From: Syntrophorhabdus sp. PtaB.Bin027
Lineage (GTDB): Bacteria > Desulfobacterota > Syntrophorhabdia > Syntrophorhabdales > Syntrophorhabdaceae
NCBI GenBank assembly: GCA_002067585.1
Contig: MVQO01000138.1
Span: 1 to 32,211 of the forward strand
Direction: 5' to 3'
Length of the DNA stretch: 32,211 nucleotides
The notes beneath the pieces are model-generated. The model did no database searches. It saw nothing but the letters and a program-made list of their open reading frames with translations, and was not told the DNA's origin. The position numbers and the translations under genes are program-made. Below are positions 18,529-27,937 of this stretch, piece after piece (the stretch's first letter is position 1; every line of letters starts with the position of its first letter).

Positions 18529-18798
18529 ATGGATGTTAAGACCCTGGTAGGGATGATCTCGATAATTATTGCTGGAATGACGATGTTTGTGGGTTCCATA
18601 AGTCCTGCCCTGGGCATGGCCCGTGCAGTGGCACAGGCGTTGAGCTCCATAGCCCAGCAGCCGGACGAGGCGAACACTATTACTAGAACCCTCTTCATAG
18701 GTCTGGCAATGATCGAGTCCTTGGCTATTTACTGTTTTGTCATTTCCATGATTCTGATTTTTGCCAATCCGTTCTGGCGTTATGTGACATCTCAATAA
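18529..18798 (+). CDS. atpE: N-type ATPase subunit c
   Basis: An 89-residue two-helix hairpin that forms the rotor ring. Helix 1 spans about 8-37 (GSISPALGMARAVAQAL), the loop is QQPDEAN, and helix 2 spans 54-79. The ion-binding carboxylate is Glu63, followed by Ser64 and Tyr68, the spacing found in sodium-binding rings such as Ilyobacter (E65, S66, Y70). Aligning through the loop proline puts Met30 where that ring has Gln32, so the helix-1 ligand is missing. The usual RQP loop reads QQP. Ion choice, sodium or proton, is therefore open. The gene sits behind the strongest ribosome site of the operon. Confidence 0.97.
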   Translation: MDVKTLVGMISIIIAGMTMFVGSISPALGMARAVAQALSSIAQQPDEANTITRTLFIGLAMIESLAIYCFVISMILIFANPFWRYVTSQ

Positions 18799-18808
18799 GG
18801 AACTCGCC

Positions 18809-19585
18809 ATGCTGATTGACTGGTTTACAGTCGTTGCTCAAATTATCAATTTCCTTATTCTCGTATTCCTCCTAAAGCATTTTCTCTATGGCAGGATCAT
18901 CAACGCTATGGACCAGAGGGAGGCTCGTATAACATCCCGTCTTGAAGAGGCGGAAACTCAGAGAAAAGAAGCCGAGAATGAGGCAGCGATGTTCAAACTC
19001 AAGAACCAGTACATCGAGTCTCAACGGGAAGAGATGATCTCGAGTGCAAAGGAAGAATCTGAGTCCTTTAAAAAAGACCTTATGCAAAAAGCACGGGAAG
19101 AGATTGACAGTATCCAGGCACGGTGGCATGAGACTGTAGAAAAACAAAAAATTGCTTTCCTCAAGGATCTTGGGCAACGAGCAACAAAAGAGGTCTTTGC
19201 CGTAACCCGTCAAGTGCTTAAAGACCTTGCAGATAAGGACCTCGAACAGCAGATCGTTGATGTCTTCATACGGCGCGTTGAAAAACTCAGCCAGGAGGAA
19301 CGGCGTCTCATTTCAGAATCAGTTAATGGTTCGGGAATAATTCTTATTACCAGTGCCTTTCAAATACCTGATGAGGGGCAGGTAAAAATTCTCAATACAA
19401 TCAAAGAATATATTAATAATGAATGTCAGATAGACTATCAGATTGCATCTGATGTCATTTCCGGCATCGAACTCCGTACCGTGGGTCATAAGATCGCCTG
19501 GAGTTTTGATAATTATCTGGCGTCTTTAGAAACGAATGTTTTAGAAGCCATGGAATTGGGGTCGAGAAGTGAGGGGGCAGAATGA
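18809..19585 (+). CDS. atpF: N-type ATPase subunit b with delta-like C-terminal domain
   Basis: Peripheral stalk subunit of 258 residues, much longer than an ordinary b (about 156). A membrane helix at the N-terminus ([20 protein letters not shown]) leads to a long charged coiled coil (about 35-130). The C-terminal part (about 150-258), with [18 protein letters not shown] and [21 protein letters not shown], resembles the delta-subunit C-terminal fold. No separate atpH exists in this operon, so b appears to take over delta's role, as known for N-ATPases. The start has AAGGA seven bases upstream, and the stop overlaps the atpA start by four bases. Confidence 0.93.
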   Translation: MLIDWFTVVAQIINFLILVFLLKHFLYGRIINAMDQREARITSRLEEAETQRKEAENEAAMFKLKNQYIESQREEMISSAKEESESFKKDLMQKAREEIDSIQARWHETVEKQKIAFLKDLGQRATKEVFAVTRQVLKDLADKDLEQQIVDVFIRRVEKLSQEERRLISESVNGSGIILITSAFQIPDEGQVKILNTIKEYINNECQIDYQIASDVISGIELRTVGHKIAWSFDNYLASLETNVLEAMELGSRSEGAE

Positions 19586-21111
19586 GCGCTGATGAATTAC
19601 ATACAGTTCTTGATAGCACGTTTAGTTATATCGAACATGAGTTGGAGAGCTTCAAACCTGATGTTAAGGCTGACGAGGTTGGTACAGTTAAATCCGTAGG
19701 CCAGGGTGTGGCACAGGTTGAAGGTCTCCCCCGTGCAAAATCAGAGGAACTTCTCCGTTTTACAGGAAATCTTCTGGGCACCGTCTTTAACGTTGACCCT
19801 TCAGGTATGGGCGTGGTCCTCCTCGATCAGAGCGCAGACCTGAAAGCAGGATCTGAGGTATATCCCACAGGAAGGGTGCTCGATGTTCCGGTTACTGAAG
19901 CACTCCTGGGCAGGGTAATAGATGCAATGGGGCGCCCCCTGGACAATCAAGGCCCAATTCAGAGCACTGAACGCCTTCCCATTGAGCGGGAAGCACCGGC
20001 AATAATGGACCGGGCCCCTGTGGTTGTGCCTCTTCAGACAGGACTGAAGGTTGTTGATGCTCTCATCCCTATAGGCCGTGGCCAGCGAGAACTGATTCTT
20101 GGAGATCGCCAGACAGGAAAAACAGCGATCGTGGTCGACACCATTATTAATCAGAAGAATGAAGACGTCATCTGCATTTACTGTGCTATCGGAAAACAGA
20201 GTGCTGCTGTGGCGCGGTTCATAGCTGATCTAAAGAAGTACGGGGCCATGGAATATTCCGTGGTTGTGCTTGCCACAGGGGAAGATACGCCAGGTCTGCA
20301 ATTTGTTGCTCCCTATGCGGCAACTACCATGGGTGAGTATTTTATGAGAAAGGGTCATGATGTTCTGGTCATATACGATGATCTTACAGCCCATGCACGA
20401 GCTTACCGCGAGTTATCGCTTCTTCTACGTCGTCCCCCTGGCAGAGAAGCCTTCCCTGGAGACATATTCTACATCCATTCCCGGTTACTCGAGCGATCGA
20501 CACACCTCAAGGAAGAGCTTGGAGGCGGTTCCCTCACTGCCTTGCCTATTGTTGAAACAGAGGCGCAGAACATGTCAGCATATATACCCACGAACCTTAT
20601 CTCAATAACAGACGGGCAGATCTATCTCTCACCAGACCTGTTCCAGAAGGGAATCCTTCCTGCAGTTGATGTTGGAAAATCCGTGTCAAGGGTCGGCGGC
20701 AAAACTCAGCTGGCAGCTTACCGGGCAGTGGCAGGAGATCTTCGCCTCTCTTACTCTCAGTTTGAAGAGCTCGAAGCTTTCGCACGGTTCGGGACACGCC
20801 TTGACGAAGCAACGCTCAAAACCCTTGAAAGAGGCCATCGTGTGCGTGAAGTTCTCAAGCAGTCACAATACGAGCCCCTCTCCGTCGCTGAACAGATCGC
20901 CTGTTTCCTGGCAGTGACGAACGGCGTTTTCGATAATATTGAGATTGACGCGGTAGATGAGGCGCAGACCACAATCCGTAAGAACCTCGTTCAGCAGTTA
21001 CCTGATGTTTGTCACCGCATAGAGAAGGGTGAGGAGTTGACCGCTGAAGACAAAGAATCTATTCTGAAGATGGCAAAAGACACCGTAACCTTCCATTACG
21101 GTATCGTTTAG
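19582..21111 (+). CDS. atpA: N-type ATPase subunit alpha
   Basis: Non-catalytic nucleotide-binding subunit of the head. The 509-residue chain carries Walker A GDRQTGKT (174-181), the VVYATGEDTP-like [39 protein letters not shown], and [14 protein letters not shown] with the Arg that reaches into the beta site. The ATG overlaps the atpF stop (ATGA) and follows a GAGGGGG ribosome site. The gamma gene begins one base after its stop. Order and overlap match other N-ATPase operons. Confidence 0.97.
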   Translation: MSADELHTVLDSTFSYIEHELESFKPDVKADEVGTVKSVGQGVAQVEGLPRAKSEELLRFTGNLLGTVFNVDPSGMGVVLLDQSADLKAGSEVYPTGRVLDVPVTEALLGRVIDAMGRPLDNQGPIQSTERLPIEREAPAIMDRAPVVVPLQTGLKVVDALIPIGRGQRELILGDRQTGKTAIVVDTIINQKNEDVICIYCAIGKQSAAVARFIADLKKYGAMEYSVVVLATGEDTPGLQFVAPYAATTMGEYFMRKGHDVLVIYDDLTAHARAYRELSLLLRRPPGREAFPGDIFYIHSRLLERSTHLKEELGGGSLTALPIVETEAQNMSAYIPTNLISITDGQIYLSPDLFQKGILPAVDVGKSVSRVGGKTQLAAYRAVAGDLRLSYSQFEELEAFARFGTRLDEATLKTLERGHRVREVLKQSQYEPLSVAEQIACFLAVTNGVFDNIEIDAVDEAQTTIRKNLVQQLPDVCHRIEKGEELTAEDKESILKMAKDTVTFHYGIV

Positions 21112-21112
21112 T

Positions 21113-21997
21113 ATGCCTTCTATTGAAACACTCAAACGGAGAATTCGCACTGCCGGAGATTTACGGTCTCTTGTAAGAACTATGAAAGCCCTCGCTGCTG
21201 TTAGCATTCGTCAGTACGAAAGGGCTGTCGAATCACTTGCCGACTATAACAGGACTGTTGAAATGGGTTTTCAGATACTCATGAGGGAAAAGGAGACTTC
21301 CCTTCTTAAGGAGCGGGGGACTAAAAAATGTCTCGGAGCAGTTGTTTTTGGATCTGACCTTGGGATGTGTGGCCAGTTCAATGAACAGATTGCCGCCTAT
21401 GCCCTCGAAGAAATGAAAAAACTCGGGTGTGAACCTTCAGACAGATCATGCGTCGTGGTGGGTGCGCGAGTAACAGGCTACCTTGAAGATGGTAATCAAA
21501 AAGTAGATAAAGAGCTCTCGGTGCCTGGTTCCATGTCCGGTATTACACTGACCGTTCAGGAAATCAACGAAATCCTGTCGGACTGGTGGATGAGCAAAAA
21601 AATCAATCAGCTCTATCTTTTCTATAACAACCATATATCAGGGTCACAGTATCGTCCTCACAGTGTCAGACTCTTACCCCTTGATCTTGAATGGCTTCAG
21701 GATATAAAGATGCGAAAGTGGCCAACAAAAGTCCTGCCCATGTACACATTGGAATGGCAAAAACTTTTTCCTCTTATCGTACGTCAATATGTTTTTGTCT
21801 CTTTATTTCAGGCAACTGCAGAATCACTCGCGAGCGAGAATGCAAGTCGTCTTGCTGCCATGCAAGGAGCCGAGAAGAACATTGATGACGTTCTTTCAGG
21901 GCTTAAACTTCAGTTCCACCAGGAACGACAGATGGCTATAACCGATGAACTTCTTGACATTGTGGCCGGCTTCGAAGCATTAGCAGAGCCAGAATAG
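21113..21997 (+). CDS. atpG: N-type ATPase subunit gamma
   Basis: Central shaft of the motor, 294 residues. The N-terminal helix shows the gamma pattern LKRRIRTAGDLRSLVRTMKALAAVS, and the C-terminal helix LASENASRLAAMQGAEKNIDD is the usual closing helix. The middle domain is the Rossmann-like part (LGAVVFGSDLGMCGQFNEQI). N-ATPase gammas diverge strongly from standard ones, and this fits. It is the last gene of the operon. A weak hairpin (TGCT/AGCA, then five T) lies within 60 bases after the stop, too poor to call a terminator. Confidence 0.95.
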   Translation: MPSIETLKRRIRTAGDLRSLVRTMKALAAVSIRQYERAVESLADYNRTVEMGFQILMREKETSLLKERGTKKCLGAVVFGSDLGMCGQFNEQIAAYALEEMKKLGCEPSDRSCVVVGARVTGYLEDGNQKVDKELSVPGSMSGITLTVQEINEILSDWWMSKKINQLYLFYNNHISGSQYRPHSVRLLPLDLEWLQDIKMRKWPTKVLPMYTLEWQKLFPLIVRQYVFVSLFQATAESLASENASRLAAMQGAEKNIDDVLSGLKLQFHQERQMAITDELLDIVAGFEALAEPE

Positions 21998-22064
21998 TAC
22001 GAAAAGCAGCTTATAGCAATCATAGTTGATGCTTCCTCAGCAGCACACTATTTTTCTTGCAAAA

Positions 22065-22093
22065 CATCAAAGATTGAAGGACAATGTTTGATG
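22065..22093. repeat. Inverted repeat upstream of the PAS-LuxR regulator
   Basis: CATCAAA (22065-22071) and TTTGATG (22087-22093) are perfect inverted arms 15 bases apart. Their centres are about 22 bases apart, two turns of the helix, so a dimer could bind both on one face. It ends 19 bases before the regulator's start codon and could be an autoregulatory site; this is inference. Confidence 0.4.
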
Positions 22094-22112
22094 CTGAACT
22101 AAATGAAACTTC

Positions 22113-23864
22113 ATGAAAAAGACCACCAAAGATAACAATCAAATTCAGGCAAAAAACTCTGAACATATTCAGGAAATCCTATCACAGAACCTCAACATAT
22201 ATCGTCTCATTGCAGAGAACATGTATGATGCCATTTACACACTGGATACCAATGGTAATTTCACCTTCGTCAATGATGTTGCCCTGAAGAGATCTGGTTA
22301 TACAAGGAAATGGTTCATCGGGAGAAGCTTCCTTAATTTTGTCATTCCGGAAAACAAAAACATGGTTCAAAAAAGTTTCAAATCTGTAATGATGGGTAAG
22401 GTTGTGCCAGCATACGAGCTGAGTTACATAAATTCTAAAGGTAAATCTTTATGGATAGAAATAAATGCAACCCCTCTTGTTGATAATGGGAATATCATTG
22501 GAGTACTGGTTGTCTCCCGGGATATAACTGAGAGAAAAAGGAATGAGGAAGAACTGAAGCTTTATCGTAACAATCTTGAGTCCCTCATCGAAGGCCGCAC
22601 TGCTGAGCTAAGAATTGCAAACGAACAATTACAGATTGAAATCGCTCAGCACAAAAAGACCGAAGAAGCCCTGCGCAGTTCAGAAGCCTATTACCGCACC
22701 ATCTTCCATAACACAGGGACTGCCATCATAATCATGGAAGATGACACAACCATATCTTTGTCCAATGCGGAATGTGAAAAATTTGTCGGATATCGAGCCT
22801 CTGACCTGGAGGGCAAAAGAAGAGCTGTTGAGTTCGTGGCCAGACAGGATCTGGAGAGGATACTGAGTTATAATGAACTAAGAAGGCAGGATCCCGAAAA
22901 AGCTCCCAGAAGCTATGAACTGAAGATTGTTGATCGACATGGCAACGTCAGAGATGTCCTCATCACGATCGCATCAATTCCTCATACAAACAAGACAATC
23001 GCATCATTTCTTGATATCACTGAACAAAAGAAAATGGAAGCAGCACTCAAGGCATCAGAGGAAAAATATCGGAACATTTTCGAAAACGCTGTGGAAGGTA
23101 TTTTTCAGATAGGAATCAATGGAGAAATTCTAAGTGCAAATCCTTCTTTTTCACACCTATTCGGATATAAATCACCTCAAGAAATCATGAGGGCAGTCAA
23201 GGATATCCGTTACGAAATCTATGCAGATGAAAGTCAGAGAAACGAATTACGGCGCCTTCTCGACAAGCAGGGATTCGTTCGCAACTTTGAGGTCATATGC
23301 CGAAGGAAAGATGGTCAAAGAATATGGATCAGCGTCAATATCAGAGCTGTAAAGGACAACAATAGCAAATTCCTTTTCTACGAAGGGACACTCGTAGACA
23401 TCACTGAACGGAAGATGATCCAGGATGATCTTGAAAAGAAGTCGAGAAGCCTTGAGGAGACAAATGCTGCGCTCAGGGTTCTGCTCAAACAGCGAGAGGA
23501 GGACAAGACTGACCTTGAGGAAAAGGTCTTGCATAATATTAAGGAACTGGTTCTTCCCTACATCGATAAGCTTCGAGCGGGACAACAAAATAGAGATACG
23601 GTTATCATCGACATTGTGGAAAGCAACTTGAACGAGATTCTTTCCCCCTTCATCAAGAGTATGGCCTCCAAATATGCCAATTTTACCCCCAAGGAAATCC
23701 AGATAGCAGATCTCATGAAAAAAGGGAAATCAACTAAGGAAATATCAACGATCCTTAACCTTTCACCCAGGACAATAGACATTCATCGTTACAATATCAG
23801 AAGAAAACTCAATATCAATAAAAAGAAAGTCAATCTTCAGTCTTATCTTTTAACTCTTACATAG
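22113..23864 (+). CDS. Multi-PAS sensor with LuxR-type DNA-binding domain
   Basis: A 583-residue soluble one-component regulator. Three PAS domains with their PAC ends are visible: about 29-145 (NMYDAIYTLDTNGNF ... VVSRDITERK), 192-305 (ending in ASFLDITEQKK) and 320-435 (AVEGIFQIGINGEI ... GTLVDITERK). Coiled-coil helices (about 145-192 and 435-475) separate them. The C-terminus (about 520-583) is a LuxR/GerE helix-turn-helix: FTPKEIQIADLMKKGKSTKEIS, then LSPRTIDIHRYNIRRKL. There is no membrane helix, histidine-kinase or receiver domain, so the signal must be a cytoplasmic ligand or redox state read by a PAS domain. It lies between the N-ATPase and the second TRAP operon, and either could be its target. 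The ribosome site is weak. Confidence 0.92.
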   Translation: MKKTTKDNNQIQAKNSEHIQEILSQNLNIYRLIAENMYDAIYTLDTNGNFTFVNDVALKRSGYTRKWFIGRSFLNFVIPENKNMVQKSFKSVMMGKVVPAYELSYINSKGKSLWIEINATPLVDNGNIIGVLVVSRDITERKRNEEELKLYRNNLESLIEGRTAELRIANEQLQIEIAQHKKTEEALRSSEAYYRTIFHNTGTAIIIMEDDTTISLSNAECEKFVGYRASDLEGKRRAVEFVARQDLERILSYNELRRQDPEKAPRSYELKIVDRHGNVRDVLITIASIPHTNKTIASFLDITEQKKMEAALKASEEKYRNIFENAVEGIFQIGINGEILSANPSFSHLFGYKSPQEIMRAVKDIRYEIYADESQRNELRRLLDKQGFVRNFEVICRRKDGQRIWISVNIRAVKDNNSKFLFYEGTLVDITERKMIQDDLEKKSRSLEETNAALRVLLKQREEDKTDLEEKVLHNIKELVLPYIDKLRAGQQNRDTVIIDIVESNLNEILSPFIKSMASKYANFTPKEIQIADLMKKGKSTKEISTILNLSPRTIDIHRYNIRRKLNINKKKVNLQSYLLTLT

Positions 23865-23943
23865 TTAATACTTATTTTATCTAGATATTAATTACGTTAA
23901 TCATTGATATTCTCTTTTTCATTTTTTCAGCCATAATCGTAGC

Positions 23944-24915
23944 ATGACAACATTGACACAATATGAAAGCAGTCCGGTAAGGCAATTAAACATCCTGCGT
24001 TGCTGGCGCATTCGAGTTCTTTTGCTTGTCCTCATAATCTTCGCAACTCTCTGTAACGGCTGTTCAGTTAAGAAAATAGCCATGAACCATCTCGGTGACG
24101 CCTTAGCAAAAAGTGGATCTACCTTCTCTTCTGATAATGATCCTGACATGATCAAGGCAGCTGCACCTTTTAGTCTCAAGCTCATGGAAAGTGTTCTTGC
24201 AGAAACACCCGAACATACAGGGCTCCTTCTTGCTCTCTCCAGCGGATTTACCCAGTATGCATTCGCCTTTGTTGTCCAGGAGGCTGACGAAACTGAAGAG
24301 AATAATCTAATCAGGGCTATGGAGACACGTGCACGGGCATTACGCCTTTATCTGCGGGCAAGAGATTATGGACTGAGAGCACTTGATATCCGCCATCCTG
24401 GTTTTGCAGAAGCACTCCACGGTGAACCGGAAAAAGTTGTTCAAGATTTAAAAAAGGGTGATGTACCCTATGCATACTGGACAGCAGTTTCCTGGGCGGG
24501 GGCCATTTCAATGGCAAAAAACAACGCGGATCTCATTGCCGATCTTCCCAAAGTAGAGGCTCTTATTGATAAGGCCCTTGCGCTCGATGAATCCTTCGAT
24601 AACGGAGCTATTCATTCATTTCTTATCGCCTATGACATGAATCGTGCATCTGGCACTGGTAATCCGGAGGAAAACGCACGAAAGCATTTTTCGAGAGCAG
24701 TTGAATTGAGCGACGGCAAGCAGGCAGGCCCATATGTAACCATGGCGGAATCAGTGTCCCTTCCAAAGCAAGATAAGAAAGAGTTCATACTTTTTCTCGA
24801 ACGAGCGCTTGCAATAAATGCTGACGCAAAACCAGAGTGGAGACTGGCAAATGTTATTATGCAAAAAAAAGCCCGCTGGCTGCTTCAGAGGACTGACAAG
24901 CTTTTTGTCAACTGA
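23944..24915 (+). CDS. TRAP transporter TatT component family protein
   Basis: A 323-residue helical-repeat protein of the TatT (T component) family, found with a subset of TRAP systems. A hydrophobic segment at about residues 23-37 leads into LCNGC with Cys40, so it is probably a lipoprotein held at the periplasmic face, although the position three before the Cys is Cys rather than the usual Leu/Val. Family stretches include RARALRLYLRARDYGLRAL and the alternating helices of TPR-like type. T-component proteins have been proposed to form a porous oligomer that docks the P (binding) component and stores or funnels ligand. The DctP gene follows 33 bases later. The upstream 79 bases are very AT-rich with no clear promoter. 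Confidence 0.88.
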   Translation: MTTLTQYESSPVRQLNILRCWRIRVLLLVLIIFATLCNGCSVKKIAMNHLGDALAKSGSTFSSDNDPDMIKAAAPFSLKLMESVLAETPEHTGLLLALSSGFTQYAFAFVVQEADETEENNLIRAMETRARALRLYLRARDYGLRALDIRHPGFAEALHGEPEKVVQDLKKGDVPYAYWTAVSWAGAISMAKNNADLIADLPKVEALIDKALALDESFDNGAIHSFLIAYDMNRASGTGNPEENARKHFSRAVELSDGKQAGPYVTMAESVSLPKQDKKEFILFLERALAINADAKPEWRLANVIMQKKARWLLQRTDKLFVN

Positions 24916-24948
24916 AGTGGGGGATTTCAATTGTGAGGAGGAAAAAAC

Positions 24949-25992
24949 ATGAAACATATAATAAGAGTATTTCTCCTGGTATTAATCCTTTCTTTGGCAT
25001 ATTTCCTGGTACAGCCGTCTGAGGTCTCATGCCAGGACAAACCATTAGAAATACGCCTTGTCACCCTTGCGCCCATGGGAACAAGCCCCCACGTAGCACT
25101 GCTCAAGATGGGAGAAAAGTGGCAGAAACTCTCGGGGGGTAAGATCAAACTCTCGGTCATTGGCAGCTACCGGGCCGGAGGGGAAGCAGCTATGGTTGAC
25201 AAGATGGGCGTTGGTGGCATAGACGGAGCGCTCATGACCATTGTAGGACTCTCAAAAATAAACAAAGATGCGGCAGGATTGAGTAACATCCCGATGATCT
25301 ACAAGTCTTTGGACGAGGTAGACTTTGTTGAGGAGAAATTCGGGGCAGAACTCTCAAAAACAATGGAACAAAAGGGATTTATCGTACTTTTCTGGACTGA
25401 CATAGGGTGGATCAGGCATTTCTCAGTCCACCCCATTATGTATCCCCATGACTTAAAGAAGATGAAGATGTTTACTTGGGCAGGAAGTCCCGAACAGGTA
25501 GACATAATGAAAGAGTGGGGAACAAATCCGGTCTCTCTTGAACCATCCGATATCCTCTCGTCTCTCTCAACAGGCATGATCAACGTGGTATCGGCAACCC
25601 CTTTTTCGGCGAATGCCGGCCAGTACGCAAGGGTTACAAAATACATGCTGGAGATCAACTGGGGCCCGTTAGTCGGTGGGGCAGTTATCAGGAAACAAGT
25701 ATGGGAAAAAATTCCGGCAGGCCTGAGGGAGGAATTTCTCAAGGTAGCTGCTGAAACCGGGAGGGAAATTAAGGAGGCAGGAAGAAAAGAGAGCGATGAT
25801 GCCGTCGAGGTAATGAGAAAGAAACAATGTCTGCATGTAGTGGTTCCATCGCCACAAATTAATGAAGAATGGAGACAAGCCGTGAGGGCTGTCTACCCAA
25901 AAATCCGTAGCTCAATGGTAACTGCGGAGAGTTTCGACAGGGTAGAGAGTCTCTTAAGGGGGTACCATGGAAAAAGTACTGCAAACAAATAG
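24949..25992 (+). CDS. TRAP transporter solute-binding protein, DctP family (TatP-like)
   Basis: Periplasmic receptor of 347 residues, partner of the TatT protein before it and the DctQM permease after it. A signal peptide spans about 1-28. DctP-family structure is seen in IRLVTLAPMGTSPH, GSYRAGGEAAMVDKMGVGGIDGALM, the central LKKMKMFTWAGSPEQ and GPLVGGAVIRKQVWEKIP. In most DctP proteins the central motif carries an Arg that clamps the ligand carboxylate (LKxxKxR). By alignment from DLK the Arg position here is Phe175, so ligand binding must differ. GAGGAGG stands before the ATG. The 3' end overlaps the permease gene by 26 bases. Confidence 0.93.
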   Translation: MKHIIRVFLLVLILSLAYFLVQPSEVSCQDKPLEIRLVTLAPMGTSPHVALLKMGEKWQKLSGGKIKLSVIGSYRAGGEAAMVDKMGVGGIDGALMTIVGLSKINKDAAGLSNIPMIYKSLDEVDFVEEKFGAELSKTMEQKGFIVLFWTDIGWIRHFSVHPIMYPHDLKKMKMFTWAGSPEQVDIMKEWGTNPVSLEPSDILSSLSTGMINVVSATPFSANAGQYARVTKYMLEINWGPLVGGAVIRKQVWEKIPAGLREEFLKVAAETGREIKEAGRKESDDAVEVMRKKQCLHVVVPSPQINEEWRQAVRAVYPKIRSSMVTAESFDRVESLLRGYHGKSTANK

Positions 25993-27897
25993 TTTAGATT
26001 CCTTAGGCTTCAGGCGGAGGCCTGGTACCTGCTTGCTGGCGCGGCTTTGCAGGGGAAAGGAAAGAAGGTCGCTATCATCAACCGCAGCAAACATCTTCGA
26101 GGGTCTCGAAAATGGATTGATTGTTATGGCTTTAGGGCTGATGATGGCCCTACCCCTTGCCGAGAGCCTTCTTCGGAGAGTTTTTGGAGTTGGGATCACG
26201 GGCTCAGCAGTTTTCGTGCAACACCTCGTGTTGTATGTCGGCATGCTGGGAAGCGTCATTGCAGCCCGTAAGGGGCGCCTTCTCTCGATCTCCTTTGTTA
26301 CAACATATCTTCAGGGGAAATGGAAAACAGCTGCTTCAGTCTATGCAAACTTATTCGCCGTTGTTATAACCTGTTACCTAGTTATTGCCAGCATACAATT
26401 CATTCTTGCGAAGAAAATAGTTGGTGACACCCTGATCCACGGTGTTCCCCTCTGGCCCATCCTGTTAATTCTGCCCTTCGGTTTTGCACTCGTTGCGTGC
26501 CGTACATTCCTTCAGGTTTGTTCATCCTGGACGATCAGATGTGTTGCATTTCTTATTATCACTGCTATGCTTAGCATAGGTACTGTGGTGTCGGCCAAGA
26601 GTCTGGTTCTACCGGGCATTGTCGGACTTCTCCTTGCTTCAGTCCTTGGAGCACCAATCTTCACGGTACTCGGTGGTGCAGCCATGATCCTCTTCTGGGG
26701 AAACGGGCAACCAATCGCCATGGTACCCATCAACCATTACCGTCTCACTGTCGACGCGACTCTGCCGGTTATCCCCCTTTTCACCCTCGTTGGTTACTTC
26801 CTTGCAGAAAGTGGTGCAGCACAGAGGCTTCTTGCAATCTTCCAAACGATCTTTTCAAAGATGCGGGGCGGGGCGGTTATTATTACCACTGTTGTTTGCG
26901 CACTATTCACCGCTTTTACAGGCGCTTCAGGGGTTACCATTCTTGCCCTGGGAGGTCTCCTAATGCCTATTCTCATTTCATCACGATATTCGCAGCGAAA
27001 TACCCTCGGCCTCCTGACCAGCGCCGGTTCTCTTGGCCTTCTTTTTCCACCAAGTCTTCCTCCAATCCTCTATGCTGTAGTGGCAACAACAATCGGCAGC
27101 GAGATAACAATCGGCAGTATTTTCCTGGCAGGTCTTATACCAGGGGTCCTGCTTCTTGTGCTCACCTGGTGGTGGGGCATACGATCTGACCCTTCAACCT
27201 ATATTCAGGAAGCATTATCGGGAACTAAAGCTTTAAAAGCAGTATTACAGGCCAAATGGGAGCTTCTTCTTCCCGTTGTGGCCCTCGTATCTCTTTTTTC
27301 CGGAATTGCCACTCCTGTAGAGGCTGCCGCTTTCACAGCTCTCTATGCACTCATTATTGAGGTTTGCGTATATCGTGACCTGAAGTTTTTCCGTGATGTT
27401 CCAAGGGTCATGGTGGGTGTGGTCTTCTTGTTGGCGGTGTTCTTATTATTCTTGGTGTTGCCATGGGATTCACCGACTTCCTTTTCACCGTCAGCGTTCC
27501 GGAAAGGCTTGTGGAATGGGCAAAAAATTCCATTCATTCCAAGTGGCTTTTTCTCATCGCCTTGAACATTTTTCTCCTTGTTGTTGGCTGCCTTATGGAC
27601 ATCTATTCGGCCATTATTGTGGTTGCACCATTGATAATCCCTTTGGGTAGAGAGTTTGGCATTGACCCCTTGCATCTGGCAATTATATTCCTGGCCAATA
27701 TGGAACTAGGCTTTCTTACGCCGCCGGTAGGAATGAATCTTTTCCTGTCTGCGTACCGGTTCGATGTTCCAATGTCTGAGGTAATCCGATCAATCCTGCC
27801 AATACTTTTGGTTCTCCTTGGAGGAGTGTTACTCATCTCTTACGTGCCATTTTTGACAACTGCCCTACCTCATCTCTTTCAAGCTGTTGGAAGGTGA
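25967..27897 (+). pseudogene. TRAP transporter fused DctQ-DctM permease, split by a one-base frameshift
   Basis: Fused small and large TRAP membrane subunits. The DctQ part covers about codons 40-190 (ESLLRR, VQHLVLYVGMLG) and the DctM part runs from about 200 (PGIVGLLLASVLGAP, MRGGAVIITTVV, FPPSLPPILYAV). The frame starting at 25967 loses similarity after codon 483 and stops at 27565 (532 residues). The true C-terminus (LLVGGVLIILGVAMG, LVVGCLMDIYSAIIVVAPL, LGFLTPPVGMN) continues in the next frame to 27897. Joining them needs one extra base near 27415 and gives about 643 residues, a normal length. The rest is uninterrupted, so this is a recent mutation, a sequencing error, or less likely programmed -1 shifting. 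AAGGGGG precedes the ATG. Confidence 0.85.
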
Positions 27898-27937
27898 AAG
27901 TGAAAGACTACAAGTTAACTACTATGGAGGTGTCCCA

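Noticed and set aside
27397..27470. Programmed ribosomal frameshifting in DctQM
   Set aside because: No standard slippery heptamer and no obvious downstream stem were seen, and TRAP permeases are not known to use it; kept only as a minor alternative to mutation or sequence error.
27887..27937. TTG start adding 17 residues to the activase
   Set aside because: It has no ribosome site, while ATG 27938 has GGAGG at a 7-base spacing and begins exactly at the conserved MYRIGLDIGS.
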